In this document: piece after piece, positions 14,326 through 28,200 of the stretch | Position numbering within the stretch: the first letter of the stretch is position 1 | Layout of the letters: every line of letters starts with the position of its first letter | Source of the DNA: Cyanoderma ruficeps | Lineage: Eukaryota > Chordata > Aves > Passeriformes > Timaliidae | Reading direction: 5' to 3' | Length of the DNA: 64,000 nucleotides | NCBI GenBank assembly: GCA_008694505.1 | Contig: VZDJ01007755.1 | Span: 4,093,790 to 4,157,789 of the forward strand | The notes under the pieces: model-generated | The model's database searches: none | What the model was told of the DNA's origin: nothing | What the model saw: the letters and a program-made list of their open reading frames with translations, nothing else | Program-made: the position numbers and the translations under genes

Positions 14326-17300
14326 TGCAGGACGTGTGGATCATCCTCACCTCTAGGTTGAATTCAGCAGCATGTTTAATGAAAGACTTTTAGAGATACA
14401 CTGAGTCCCGTTTTGTAAGCACTTGAGAATTGGAGAGCCTTGATCTTGACAAGTCAGTCTAGGACAATGGATGCCTGGCTTCACGATAAAAAGAGTGTGT
14501 CTCTGCTCTGACTGGGAGTGGTGTGGCCCATGTTTTCCTGCAGTGCCAGCCCTCAGCAAGGTGAGCAGATGTGGGCATGGTGTGTGCAGTGCTGCCAGTT
14601 CCCGAACGCGCTCAGTAAATGCCGTCCCAGGGGGCTACGTACCCTCAACAAAGCGTCTAAATCAGGATGTGCAAAAACCCGTGCTCAAGCTTTTGGTCTT
14701 GTAAATGTCAGCAATCTGTTGTCTCTGCAATGAGATACAGATGTGGTTGATGATTTGGAGACCTTTACTACCCTGTTCTCTTTAAGACACTGCATACATG
14801 GACTATACTGCCTGGGCCTCATCTGGAAAAGAAGAAATTCGGCTGCGCACGTTCCAGTGCTCTTTCAGCTCTGCTGCTTCATCCTCAGGATGACACACGT
14901 TGCAGGTGATATAATGTTTTCTTCCAGACCTCAGGAGCAGACTTGTTAGTCACTGGAGAACTCAGCACAACTCAATTAAATTTCTTCCACTACTTAATTG
15001 ACATTTAGTCAGCTGGGAAGCAAACAACACCAACAGAAAACAGTCCTTCCCTTCAGTTAAGATCTTATGAAACTTCATAACATTCCAACTGGCCAAATGT
15101 GAGGAAGAAATGAGGAAAATCTAATTAGACATTGCATGGCCTCTCCTTCAAGATTAAATGTAATGAATTTGTGGTTACAGCTTCCCTTGAGGATCCTCCT
15201 ACTCATGTCAGGCACACAGAAGTGTTAAAACATCTGTGACAGAATGGTGCATAACATAATATGTAATCTGTGTCACAAGATTGGGGTTAACTCTTTCAGC
15301 CAAAGAAGGCAATGTGTCTGCTGAAGGCTTGAGGCTCTGAGCATTTGTGATAACCTTAATCTCTGAAAGTGAGACGGGCATGGACAGCCATTGCCACAGC
15401 AATATGAGGCACGCATCAGCTTTGGATGGTGTAGGAGATTGGTCTTGAGAGCAATGCAGGACAGTGTGCCTGTCTTTGGCAACACCACCTTCTTACAAAC
15501 ACTTTCCAGCACTTAGCAAATAGCACCATTCTTTGAGCCATTGTGGTTTATTTCCTAACAATCCCTGAAATCATGCAAACTTAAGAAAACATGTAGCTGT
15601 CAGAATCCTACTGCCTCTTAGCCAAAGTACTGGGATGTTTGGATGCAAAAAGTATGAAATCTCCCTTTTCTCCAGAACACAGAGGGAGTTAATCAAGAAA
15701 CAATTGATGAAACTTGACTCCAACAGACTTTTAATACTCTCTCAAGGGTGTTTGTCTTAAGCACTGTGGAGGAACTTGGTCTAGTGCAAGTTTCTTTCTG
15801 GTAGTCTGTGGACTGAAAACCTACCAGAGGTGAGTTGCAAAATGGATGCTAACAACAGCTAAATGTGTGCACACTCCTTTGCTGTGAACGTAACATGAGG
15901 AAGGAGGACAAAAATGCTTTCACCTAGTTTTCACCACACCTAAATCTCATGTGATGTCATTGCACAAGATGGTCCATGGATTTTTATTGTATTTCATTTT
16001 TCAGATGGGTTGACTGGTTCTTGTTAAATAAGTTTGAAGAAGATTGCTCTAAATGAAAATGCAACACAGACAGTGCAAATCTAGTTTTAAAAATCTTGTC
16101 CAGAGAGATGTTATGATTACCTTTCCAAATGAGGAGATGCATTCAAGGACTTATAACTTGGGCTTGATATTAAGTATTTCATTAGTGGTTTGGATGATGG
16201 AATAGAGAATATACCTGCTAAACCTGCATATGACTCCTATCTGGGAGAGGCAGCATGAACAACAAAGGACTGAAGTGTTCTTAGCAAAATTTTAACAAAA
16301 GCCCCACACTGGGCTAAAAAGCTACAGCCCAATAAGCAAAATTTTATTTTTAGGAAGAAAAAGGCACAAACCTAAAATGAGAGTCTTAGTAAACATATAT
16401 CTACTGAAAGAAGCCTAGGAATTGCAACAGATCTCTACAGAACTTTTGTGACATTTTTTTGGATAAAAAAATAAAAGCAGATAACATGCTGGGATGTGTG
16501 ACAGTCTGTTTTACTTGCTCATGATAAGTCTTGTGTCCAGTCTTGTGTCCACCATACTGAGAGAGAGATGTAAAGTCTGGAGCAGAATAGTATGGGGGAT
16601 GCAGTCCTAGGAAACAAAGTGTCTGTGAGTAGATGAAAGCAGCCCAGAGGGGTTAATACAAAGAACTCCGAATGAAACACAGTCACAGTCTGCAGGCAAT
16701 GTTTTGATAGAAAGAAAACTCATGGGCTGTGTTGATGTTGTGGTTAGGTCTTAGGAAACCTTGGTGATGGTTAGGAAAGATTAATGTGAGAGGCTGCAGA
16801 GTTTCTGAAGCTTCCTTGATGCAAGACAATGGTGTGGTGTTTCTCAGCCAGGACCATCAGACAGGTGAGGCTGCGTGGATGCACAGCTGCCAGCAGCATA
16901 GGTGTCCTACCCACCTTCTGCTCCACCACAGTCCACAAGGAATAATTTGTGGTGTATTTCATATATATTTTATCTTCCATTTTCATTTGGGTTGAGCTTC
17001 CAATATCCAAGGTACTGAGTTTTCCATCTCACACTTCCATTGCTTGCCTCTATTTTAACTGCTAATAATTTGTTTGAGAACACTTTTCTGTACAAGTTCT
17101 TTATGGTTTTGAATGGGAGTTTTTAGCTCAGTTTCTGAGGCTGAATTAGCAGCAGCAGCAAGGAATAAAATTTCTATCTTTCGCCACATGGATTAGAAAG
17201 CACAGAAGGCTTCTACCATTCAGATAAGAGAGAGCACAGTAATCATTACTGCCAAAACTGAGGTTCACAGTGCCTGTAAAGCAGGTAGGGCTGCTGAGTG

Positions 17301-19889
17301 TGTAGGAATCAATAATGGAGCCACGTTGCACTATGCAGAAAGTGGCAGCTAAGAGTAGTCCCTTGAGATAAAGACATTTATGGTGTAAGCTAGGTCTGGC
17401 TGAGGGGAAAAACAGGCCCAAAGAAACTTGACTCATCTTACATTATCATAACATCAGCTTCAGCCCCAATGGTCTTCAGCTTCTCACACTGATATTGATT
17501 AAACTCTTGTCACACAAAATATTGATTTCAACTGAATTATTTCTGTTCAGACAATACGAAGGAGGCAGTCTGCCCCTATGAGTGTAGAAGGTCTGTGTGT
17601 CCTCCAGAAAATATATAGATGTAGCCTGTCCTTCCAGCATTGATTATTGTTTCAATACATGCAGGAACAGGAAAGCATTATGCATGTGCATTTCCCAATG
17701 GCTAGTTTCAGCACTAAAGGGAGAAGTAACATTTGCATTCCTTAAAGAACTGATTGAGATTCTAAAAACAGATTGGAAACTTAATGGTAAGAAAGGCACA
17801 GCTTGAAAGTCTTTACTTTTTGGCATGAAAGTGTGGACCAGATTGACACAATCTGTGACGTAGTTTCTAATGAAGCATTTGTAATGAGACATTTAAAGCA
17901 ACTCAAGAGGCCTCTCTATCCTGTTAGGGAAAGAACACAAGGAGCACATATTTGAAATTCATTCAGCAGTGAATACATAAGCTGATCTTGACATGAATTT
18001 AGAGTAGGATTCAATTGTAGATAGGTGCTTGGGGAAGAAGTTGCTTGTAGAAAAAAAAAAGGGGGAAGAAAAGAGAGAGAGAGATATAAATTAAGAGCTA
18101 AAACAGTTGGAGGAAACTCTTGGGAAAATTACCAAGAAGAGAGAGAGGGGGGTTTCTGCTTATTGAACTGTTGAATCATGGAAGTGATTTCAGTTGGAAA
18201 ACTTTGTGCTGAAATTTCATGCAAAGACAAATTTGGTTTTCGTAGTAGGTAGGTGGGAAGGGTGAGACCTTCTGATTTCTGTTTCTCATTCACATTTTGT
18301 TTATCCCAGGCAGGGAGGTGTTTTTCATGCTCACTAACACACTGTAACGAGCCCTTTTTAAACTTCTGATATAGCTGGGGTGAGTATGAGCTACATATTT
18401 TTTTCCTTGGTGTTTAAATGTTTATTAATTAGCCAACTCAAAGCATCTCCCTAGGTCTGACCTTGACCCACTAACATCTGTTACTATCATAGCTTACCTT
18501 ATTTCCCTGCTGAAAAACACCTGTTTCCCTACAGAACATCAAAACAAATGAATGGCTGTGCTCTAGTGGTCTGATCTTGGTTCTGTAGCTCTGTTCTCTG
18601 ATCCTAAAATATTGTTATTCCTTGCTTCCTTTGCTAATTAGTTAGGAATTAATTTCCCACCTAATCTACTTCTGTAGCTTTTTGAATATAAAGTGTTTAT
18701 TAGTGCCAAATATTGCTGTTACTGCTGATCAGGTTATTAGGTAATAATCAGTAGCTGAAATAGGACTTCCCAGAATGAGAAGCAAGCGTGGCACTCTTCC
18801 ATCTTCTTCCCTGTCTGTGGGATGGCTGAATTGCTCTGAAGCACCCACACAACACTCTTGTGAACACCTTGCTGAGGTGTCTATGGCTAAAATCACAGAT
18901 GCATTTTAATATCCCATCGCAAAATTAACTTTTGGATGCAGTAGCAGCTATGGCTTTCAGTGACATGAGTCACATGTGCCACTCCACAGCTGTCCTTTAG
19001 GACCATAATCCAGACACGTGAGAACCCGAAAAGACTAATGCTGCGGTTCACATGGCCTGACTTTTGACCCAGTTTCTAATATTTCCTCTTGGCTGGCTGT
19101 AGGCCTTCAGAGGTGCTAATTGAAAACACCAGGCAGGAGGAATTAGGTGGAAGCTGGGTTGAGTGAACCTGGGCATGGGCTGTCTCCTGCAGCATGTGAA
19201 CGTCAGAGAAATGTCTATTTACAAAAGCTGTCATCTTCCTCAGTAGTGACGGGCTGACAACTAGCATGGGTATGAGGGAAATTCTTGTTCTGGATACACT
19301 TTTGGATTGATTTTGCTGTCAGGATCTAAGTCAGGAAGGCATTCCCAATTCTACCCTTCAAGATTGGGTCTGCAGCATCTTTTATGTCTGGGCTGATGTT
19401 AGTCTGCTGAGCTGTGTGAGAGAAGGAGCTGGCTTTATGTTGTCAAGTGTAATAAACCCAAATGTTAGTATGAATTTGCTAACAAATGAAGGTAATTGGG
19501 CTCTTTAGGAGGGAATGAGATGACAGCTTTTACTGTACTTCAAACATCGGTCCCAATTACTGTAAATATGATCATGATGCAAAACATTAATTAGGAAAAT
19601 CTGAACTGTTTGAAAAGTAGAGTCCCATATGAATGATTAACTACATGCAAAATATTGTGCCTGATTAGAGGCATTCTACTGAGACATCCATCTGTGAGCT
19701 CAGAAAAACCTGGTAGAAAGCGAGGAGAGATCACAGTGCTGAGGGACTGGCACGGCTGAGACGACCTGGGTAGGGACAGTGCCACATGTATCTCACATAG
19801 GGTCATAGGGTTTCTGGGACAGAAACATCTATTTGCCCTCTATTCTTCACTGTAAGCATCTTCAGAGAGAATATTTTAGGTGTAAATAA

Positions 19890-19985
19890 GTCAGGCACTA
19901 AAAAGGTACATGGCTTGCTCACAGCCACTGAGGACAACAAGGAAATGAGCGTGGGTCTTCTAAGTCTAAGCCTTAATCTAGTTCT
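19890..19985 (+). repeat. Possible MIR-like SINE 3' remnant
   Basis: The words TTGCTCACAGCCACTGAGG, AAGGAAATGAG and GTCTTCTAAGTCTAAGCC follow the order of the 3' half of MIR-type SINEs ('cttgcccaaggtcacacag.. aacccaggtctcctgactccaagcc'). The resemblance is weak and made by eye. Unrelated sequence is a real alternative. Confidence 0.3.
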
Positions 19986-20294
19986 TATTCCTTACACAAG
20001 AGTGGAAGTGGCTGTCCACAAAAAGGTGGGAAATAAAACTTCTTGAAAAACACAATGGTGAGCAGAAAGCCCAGGAACTACAAAATTTTCCCTAGATCAC
20101 CCCAAGCGCTCTTTCTGGAGCTGGTGGTTCTTGTGATCCTACAACAGCAAGCATGCATTAATTGCTAGTTAAGAACTCACCTGAAAACACTATCTTAGGT
20201 ATTTCTGATAGAATAAACACATCCACCAGTTGCCTCCACCCAGTCATGGGCAAACCCAAAATGGTGAAGGACATTCTACTGTAACAATACCTAT

Positions 20295-20312
20295 NNNNNN
20301 NNNNNNNNNNNN
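20295..20312. other. Assembly gap (18 N)
   Basis: Eighteen undetermined bases directly abut the TCTA microsatellite, and CTAT lies just left of them. The gap is most simply an unresolved part of the same tandem array, so its true length is unknown. Confidence 0.95.

Positions 20313-20363
<51 letters not shown>
20313..20363. repeat. (TCTA)n tetranucleotide microsatellite
   Basis: Twelve perfect TCTA units run to 20360 and a partial unit follows. The array begins at the N gap and probably continues through it. The uninterrupted units suggest a length-polymorphic locus. Confidence 0.95.
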
Positions 20364-20578
20364 CTCCTTTTGGACATAGCTCAATAACAGAATGAATTTA
20401 GGTGAAAAAAGGAAAGAATTAATCTCCTAATCTTGTGACTTAGTTTTATTCATGTGTTCTTTGGCAGAGCGAGGGACCATGAGAGCTCAAAACACTTTAT
20501 CTGTTGTTTTGTGTCTTATTTGAAATGCATTGGTCTTCTCATTTAATTAAAAATACTAAATAACTATGCTATTGCTGT

Positions 20579-21298
20579 TTTATTATGAAACTTGGGTATA
20601 TGTTGCCAAAGGGGCTATTTTAAGCAAAATATTCTGTTGTAGTCTAAATGTACTATTGTTTCCCATTTGGACAAGTGTCCATAGCAAATGAAAGATAAAA
20701 GCTGACAAAATAGTATTTCTTTGCCAAAACCTTGGTGAAAGAATAACATGACAAAGGATAATTGTTTCTACTTTGGACTCCTTTTTCAGGCAGTTCTCAG
20801 TCTGAAAGCCCCCTCTCTTTTTTTGGTGGTGGTGCCACATTCATTGCTGGTAGAACTGCTCACCACCAGATCACCCACTGATCCAGCTGGAGCATGAATA
20901 TACGCTCCCATTTCTGTCAAATTACTCACATCACGTGCCTTGGTATTTATACTGCCTCCATCTTCTGTGCCAGCTTTTGGGGGAACAGATGATACCCAGA
21001 GCAGCACAAACCCCGCTGGTACAAAATTAACTTGCTTTTGAAGAATTTTGATCCAGCAGCACTTTGCACCAGGTGGCTGCAGCACTTTTGATCCAATACT
21101 GGCAGGCGCCAGGTCAGATTTGCAGTTCTTGGAGCTGTGTGCCCAGAGCTTGCTCTGATCATGGCATGAACTTTTCTGCTTTTCTTTCTGAGCAGCTTTA
21201 GTCTTCTCAGCCTTTTTCAGAAGGATAGCCTTCCAAAACCAATGTCCAATGGACTTCCCCCCCTTGTTATACTGGTATATGGCATTATTGGTGAACAT
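20579..21298 (-). other. Unassigned 170-codon ORF with downstream AATAAA
   Basis: On the minus strand an ATG-initiated frame runs from 21298 to a stop at 20786 (170 codons), the longest frame outside the CRH and TRIM55 CpG-rich blocks. The predicted product is lysine-rich near residues 29-45, then mixed, with no signal peptide, membrane segment or domain I recognise. An AATAAA occurs 200 bases past the stop (20579-20584), so the layout could be a retrocopy or a short 3' terminal exon. No poly(A) tract, flanking duplication or intron signal was seen. It lies outside the neighbouring solo LTR and does not look like gag. It may well be a chance frame. Confidence 0.25.
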
Positions 21299-21574
21299 TT
21301 TGGCGACAGAAAATAGTATTTCTTATTGGCTGATTCCCTAGAGTACTACAATTGATGCTTACATTTATCCCAAAATGGAAGGTGGCCATTTGTCCCAAAG
21401 GAAACGGGTCTAGTGCATAACAATGCACTATTGTGCAAATGATACAAGGCTATAACAATGACAAACTATGTAATGTCGTAGCATTTGAATTTGTTATCTC
21501 AGTATGCTTTTTTTTACGACAAAATGAAACCAGGCTTATTCGTGAGCAGCTTATGAAAATTTCACTTCAAGTGT

Positions 21575-22204
21575 TGCAGTGGCCCGGTGTTTCTCTCGGG
21601 ACCCATGTCCCACGTCCTGGCCAGCCCTGACACCGGAGCTGCGGTGAAGGTACGGTTCTGTATTCTGGGATACGTCCCCGATCCTGTGGGTCCTTGCCCT
21701 CCAGAAGTGTGAACAGTGGTGAAGGAATAAAGGGTGGACTCTGGTGGGGGACTTCAGCTGGGTTTTATTAAGTCCATGAGGAACTCCTTCACACCCAGAG
21801 AGTCAGCCCGTCAAAGCCGGCTTTCCTCTCTGTACAGCACCTTAAGTATGGGGGTGGGGAAATGGGAAGGGGACAGCTTGGAACCAATCCAAAAGGTGAA
21901 GGGAGTGACTCCGAACATAAATGAGAGTCAATAGAACAAATCCATACATGAAAGGGAGGCGGAACCGGGGACCCTGCCAATCACTTGACGTCCTCACTAG
22001 AACCTTCTAGACATCAGGGCGAGGCTGTAAAGTGATGGACAGGACCCAGAATTGTGATTGACACCTGACAATCACTTGGGGGAAACCAAGAAGGGTTTAA
22101 CATGGGGTAACATGGGACAAACCACGGTAACTTATACAAAAACAGTATAAAACAAAGAACAGATGCATATAGAAAACCGGTAAAACCCAAAATGCACCAC
22201 TACA
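21575..22204 (-). mobile_element. Solo LTR of an endogenous retrovirus with 6-bp target-site duplication
   Basis: The element begins TGCAGTGG and ends CCACTACA on the plus strand; these termini are inverted copies with one mismatch. Perfect AAGTGT copies flank it at 21569-21574 and 22205-22210, a 6-bp duplication. Read on the minus strand there is a TATA-like ATACTTAAGG near 21845, then AATAAA at 21764-21769, then about 190 bases of putative U5, the usual U3-R-U5 order. An AATAAA also exists on the plus strand near 21726, so orientation is probable, not proven. No internal retroviral coding sequence adjoins it. The intact duplication and near-perfect ends suggest a fairly recent insertion. 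Confidence 0.8.
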
Positions 22205-22210
22205 AAGTGT

Positions 22211-25200
22211 TCTATCAGCTAATTGTTTAGGAGCTCTTGAAGAAATTCCCTAACCATTGAACATGATACTACATTTTATTAGCTACCTCTTGTTGATTCA
22301 GAATTAATAGTCTTTCATGGTCTATTTTCATAGATCAAAGTTGATGAAACAGGCCAAATTGCCTGGACTTTAATGGAGTTTAATATGGAAAACGTACTGC
22401 AAGCTGCAAGAGAAGGGTTCTTTTGGAGGCCTTTTAAAACCAGTTGCTAAAGGGTGGTGCAGGTAACAAGTCATAAGTACTCTTAGTTGATCGTGAAAAT
22501 GGCTATTCACTGCTCTTGTGGTCTCTTCTTTGTTTGATTTGCAGAGGTTTGTGCAGCAAACCTGCCACTGAAACCTCATTCTGGGTTTCTCTCAGCCAAG
22601 ATGTACCTGCTCTTCCTATCATTGCTCAAATTTCCACTGCAGCATGGAAGTTTCCCATTCAGGATGGTACATAGAGGGAACAACACCAAGAGGATTGATT
22701 TCTCAGTTCACCAGCAGGTCAAGAAAAGCCTCAGCTATGGCAGAGGCTTCTGTCAGTGGTGCTGTAACTCACTCTGGCGTTGTTCTCGCTGTCTTACTCA
22801 AGGTCCTTTACCTGAAATACTGTGCAATTCACTGTCACTGAAAGAGCTTCTGGTACTTCATCCCTGAAGTAGAACATGGTCACTGATGAAAGGCATGGTG
22901 TAAGTTTTAAGCATTATTTGACTCACACATATTTGGTTGTGTGTGCCTCTAGTGCTCAGCTTTGGGACCATGAGATGAGATTAACTCATGAATATTTGCA
23001 TTCGGGGTAGTTGTTCTCATTACATTGATAATGAGTGCTTCTGGATGTACAGTTTCAAGAACTTTAAGAAATGAGCAGGAGGAATTGAGGATGATTGCTT
23101 TCCAGAATAGCTATCCATTAAAACTACAAAACAAGCTTGACTATTCTTAAAAGCACGGAGAGCTGAGAGAGAGTAAAGCACAAGGAGTGCAGCCATCTTT
23201 TTCTGGAAAACCAGATGGAATAGATGTTTGCTGGGTACAAGACAGCTGAGTTCTAGCACCACCTCTTGGCTCCCACCTGTAGGTATGGGAAGATTCCAGC
23301 CAAATAAGTGAATAATGGGAAATCACAAAGCTTGGCCTTTTTTTTGGATAAAAATCCTTACATTCTTCTCTTTTTGGAGAGATGTTATTTCCTTAGCTAG
23401 GGGCACAAAGGAAATAACCTGCCAGCCTTACAAAGCGCTGTTGGAATTTCTGATATTTCCACTGGAAATCTGAGCTGTGGATGATTGTCTGTATTGTTTA
23501 TGTTGTGAAAGAATCAGGGTTTCTACAGTCAATTATAAAATCAATTCTTTCCTTTTTCAGTGTAAGGGCAGCAATGTCAGATGCAAAGATATCTTTCCTA
23601 GGAGAAAAGGGATCTTGCCAGTTTTACAGATGGGTTGTATAGCTGCAGTTCTCTTTTTCCTATCACAGTCATGTACGTGTTAGGATCTGTTAAGGGGCTT
23701 GTTTATTTTTAATGCAGATGTCATTCACAGACAGAGCACTTCTCAATCAATCTTTGTCCAGACAGGTTCACAAAATAAAACTCCATACTATCCTATTAAA
23801 ATGTTATCATATTAATCACAAAACCTGTCTCTGGATTGCCTAGTGCCTAAGCCACAGACTGCTTGCCATCAGAGCCCCTGAGCACAGAGCTGCATGACCA
23901 GGCCCTGGGACACGGAGTAGGAGGCAGAGAGAGATGTTTGATGGAAGGCTCTGGCATGTGAATGACAGACCCGTGCTGTATTCGTGAGATAGGGTAAAGC
24001 ACTGTAAAAGTTACTTCTTCAGCACTCAGAAGCATGGTACAATTGAAGGCACATCTAGTTTATGGCTAGTAAGTGAAGCATCTGCTAGTTCCTGAGGGAA
24101 AATCCAGCTGGGAGAGATAGTCTGAGATTGGTGTCCTTGGTAGTGAGGGGCATGAGACTGATGCTGTGCTTGGCAAATTGGAGGAGGTTATTTAGAGTGT
24201 AAAATATGTATGTCCCCCATCTGAAACTGTGCTATCTAAACATTTCTTTATTTCTCCAAAACCACTAGGAATTATACGTCATGATATCACAGCATTTATT
24301 GTCAGAAGGAGAAGTCACTGGAAGATTTACTTCAGTTTAGATTCTGGAAAACATCTTAGTCTGTCTCAAACTACACCCTAGCCATAACTGGAGGCTGAAG
24401 GATAAGTAGACAATTTGGTTCTGTTATTGAACAGAGACAGGTTATCAGCAGGTGTCAATGGGCATGAAGAGTTTCACCAGACTGTTGTCTGCAACTCCTC
24501 TGAAGTTGGCATCATTGATGTCCAAATCTTGGAGGACTGAAATCAAACTGAACAGGACCTCTAGGATGCTGTGGTGGAAGTATATCAGATGAGAAACTAA
24601 TTTCTTGTGGCTTCAGTCATAATGACAGATAGTGTGTAAAGATATTTAAGCTATGGCATTCATTCTTTGGAGCATGAGGCAGCTCTGCCTCAAGCTCTGT
24701 GTGTTATCTCAAGCAGAGTCATGTAGAGAGACAGAGTTGCACTTCAGGACGGTGTTCAAGATTTAAAATCTGGCCTTGATCCAACTGGGACTTAATTTTC
24801 ATTCTCTACAAAAGAAGAGTCAGATAACACCTTGTTTTCCATTAGCAGATTTGACTCTTCTTGGTGTTGACTTTAATGGATTTATTAAGGGATTATCATG
24901 TACCTCATTTTTGAAATGAAGACCTGTTATGTGGGCACAAAACTGGGATACCTACCCCTTAGCTAGGTATGTAGGACATGTTTTTTATTAAAAGTTTGTC
25001 CCCACATGTCACTAAATAGCTGAAGGAGGGAGGATGTGTGTCTTCAGCAAGAGACACAGTACCCAGTTACACCACCAAAAAAAACCTCATGTGGCACAAT
25101 TCCTACTGTGTCAGAGTGGAAAAGCACATTCTTTCCTTGCTCCCTGGAGGACCTCCTTGAATGTTTCCTGGGTCTGAATAGAGCTCTGCTGGAAATGTTG

Positions 25201-28200
25201 GTTGGTTGTGAATCTTTCAATTTCTTCTCGTTCATTCCTTCAATTTGAGATTTATTTGTTAATAGAAATAGCGAAAGGATCCAGAGAGAAACCCTTCCTT
25301 TTAGGCACAGTCACTGTAGTGGTGAAATTGGAGGTTATCTTGAGTCACAGATATGTGCCCACTGCATTGTTCCTGTAGACGTGATAAAGACGTGATGATG
25401 TTAATCACCTGTTGCCATTTAGAAGCCAGTTCATTTACTGATGTCCTTATTTTCCAGTTCACCAGTTTCTTCTTATTGGCATCTCCTTCCCATTGCTATT
25501 CTGCAACAGTCAGCCAGCCTCCATCACACAGCTCTGCCAAAAGATCTGCCAAGACAAATAGGAGGAGAGCGTGTGCTTTTCACTTTGAGGCCAAAAAAAG
25601 TTTAATTACAGTCAGTGTCAAACCCCTAGATTTTAGGATGCAAAATTTCATCCCCTTTGAGTCAAAACCACTACCTTTTTCCATTCAGGATCATGAATAC
25701 GGATAGGACAAACAAGGAACTGAGATGAACTCCCTACACTATACCCAGGGATCCTGTTCCTTCCCCCAGCAGCAGAGAGACCCTTCTCACTCTCATGCCT
25801 AAGAGCAATCCTGACTAAGCTCCAAGTGCTTTTGTGACAACACTTTTACTGGGTGTGTTTCCAGGTCCCTTGGAATCCAAGTCTCATGGCAGAGGCATTG
25901 CTGAGCCCTTGTCCTGAGGTGGCATCCCTTGGAGATTCAGATGAGCTGTCTGGTTGAGCCACAAATTTTTAAAATCTTTCCTAGGGACAAGATACTCATA
26001 GAAAACTGAAGAGAGACAACCTTAGGGAGTTTATTATTATTATTCACACTGCTGTCTTACAGCAACACTCAAAGGTCAATTGCACTCACTGTTAACACCT
26101 TAAATTTGGTTTCTCTAAAATTATTTTTCACACAGCTTTCACTGAAGGAACTGGAAAAGCCTTATAGGGACATTCCCAACCTTTGTATGCCCATATATGT
26201 GGCTGACTCAAAAGATACACTATCAAATCAAGTATTGCCTAAAATTAGACTTTATTTACTGCTTACAGTTCTGATGTTATTTTTTAAGTTTAAAAAAATC
26301 TTTGGCTCCTCTGGTAGCAGCTATCTTCTCCTGTTTGAAAGCATCCTAGGAGGAGCTGTGGACTTGAGGCCAACTGTTATAAAGAGGCAACTGTGACTCT
26401 CCACTTCAGTAACTAACTCAAAGATTTCATCCTTTCTCTGTCCTTTACAATGAGCTAGGTTATGTCAGAGTTGGGTGTTGAAGAGCTCTTGGCATTTACC
26501 CAGATAGTTTTAGCCAAGTTTCAGTTTTACTGGTGACCCCAAGGCACGTACAGCAGCACACAGTGACAGAGTGCTGAGCCTCTGCTGCTCCAAACCCATG
26601 TACTTGCACTTGCACAGAGATATGAGGAGCCACCAGCCTCCAGCAAGACTCTTACATGAGATGTAACTGCATTGTCAGAGCAGTGCGAAACAAACTTGGA
26701 TAGCCCAAGCATCTCTGTGCCCGTTACCTGGGCGAGGCTTGCCTGTAACATCCCTATCCTGCAGCTTTCCCTGGATCCAGTATTCAAACGTGTCCTGGTG
26801 CTGTTTTAGCCCAGTCTGTGGGCCTTCATTCTGGGTAGTGTTGGACTGTCTCAGTACAGAGGGCATTTCATTGCTAAACAAAATCAGTTGTATATGGCTA
26901 ATCACTAACTTCAGTGGTAGTATTTGCAAAGCAGTTTGAGATCTGCTTCATATCAAGTGGCCTAATATCAGACCTGATGCCAGGTCACTGGCACCACTGT
27001 ATTATGGTGAAGAAGAAGTCAAAAACTTAGTGCTTATGAATATTAATAATCTATATTACTTGATTTTCATATCCATGAGGATAGAACAGAAGGGTTCTTC
27101 ATGACATCCTCAAGCCAAAGATATACCTGCTTCTAAGCTTCTTGGAAAGTCCTAGTAGTAAAAAAGCAACTAAAATACCTCATTGCTACATGCCTTTACT
27201 CTTCCAGTATCAGCAGTTAAGAATAAAGTCAGTATTTCCCTTCAGACTAAAACTTTCCTATGACACTGACAAAATAATATATGGTGATGTGTGTGTGGCA
27301 GTGCCATCCATAGCCCCTGTCACGACATCTGTAATGATGAAAAAGCAAAAGAAAGAAGAAGGAAACCATCCAGTGAATCAATTCATTAAGCGCATGTTTT
27401 GCAATTACAGCAACCCACAGTGATATGGGGAATGGTTGAGAAATATTAGCATTTTGTCTGGTGGAGACTCATAAATTCTCCACTTATTGGCTGGCAAGAT
27501 TTGCATTTTTATTCTGTACTTTGATTCCTTCACCCAGTCTTTCATCTTGGCTCTATCAAAACCTACTCCAGACAGTGCAGCCCTGAATTAGGAGGACCAG
27601 ACAAAAAGTCCTGCCAAAATTCTAAGAGTAAACTGTAGTTTCGTATTAGCATTGTCTTCTCACAAAAATGAAGTGTTTTCAAATAAAACACCATTGGCCT
27701 CTGGCTTAGAGAAGTGTTTGTTGATCTTGTACACCAGAAATGCTGATGAAAACCAACTTCATGTTCCCAGCTAAATTAATACTACTATTTACTATAATGT
27801 ACTGCTTGAATTGCAGTAGCACTTAGGATTCCTAGTCACAGACTAGGGCATTGCTGTGCTAGACACCAGGCAGGCATGGTACAAAAAAGAAAGTCCCTTC
27901 CCTAAAGAATTTGCAGTCCCTGGCATGAGTATGGTCATTACAAAGACAACAATCCTTTTTTCCAAGAAACGCCTCATCTTGTTCATTATCCCTTGCAATT
28001 AGTCTCGTGGGGCTCCACTTCCAGCAACATGCACCTGTTAAGTGCAGCCTAGTTGGAGCTTAGAGAGATTTCGATTCTCCTATTTTTTAATGAACAACAA
28101 ATGGTGCATTAGAGATGTTTGCTACTTCAAATATTCAGACATCTGAATTTCTAATTGTTTAGCATTAGTCATAACTTAAGTAGGACAGAGCAGGTTCTAT

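Larger units (their letters stand above)
10469..20294. other. Gene-poor intergenic region
   Basis: No supportable gene. The frames at 11630-12016 and 12010-12405 fall in a slightly GC-richer stretch and have no recognisable domain. An AT-rich block at about 12770-12960 with several TAAT cores looks like a possible conserved non-coding element. Purine-rich GA runs occur at 18050-18150. A perfect 12-bp tandem duplication (GTCTTGTGTCCA twice) lies at 16528-16551. Confidence 0.5.
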
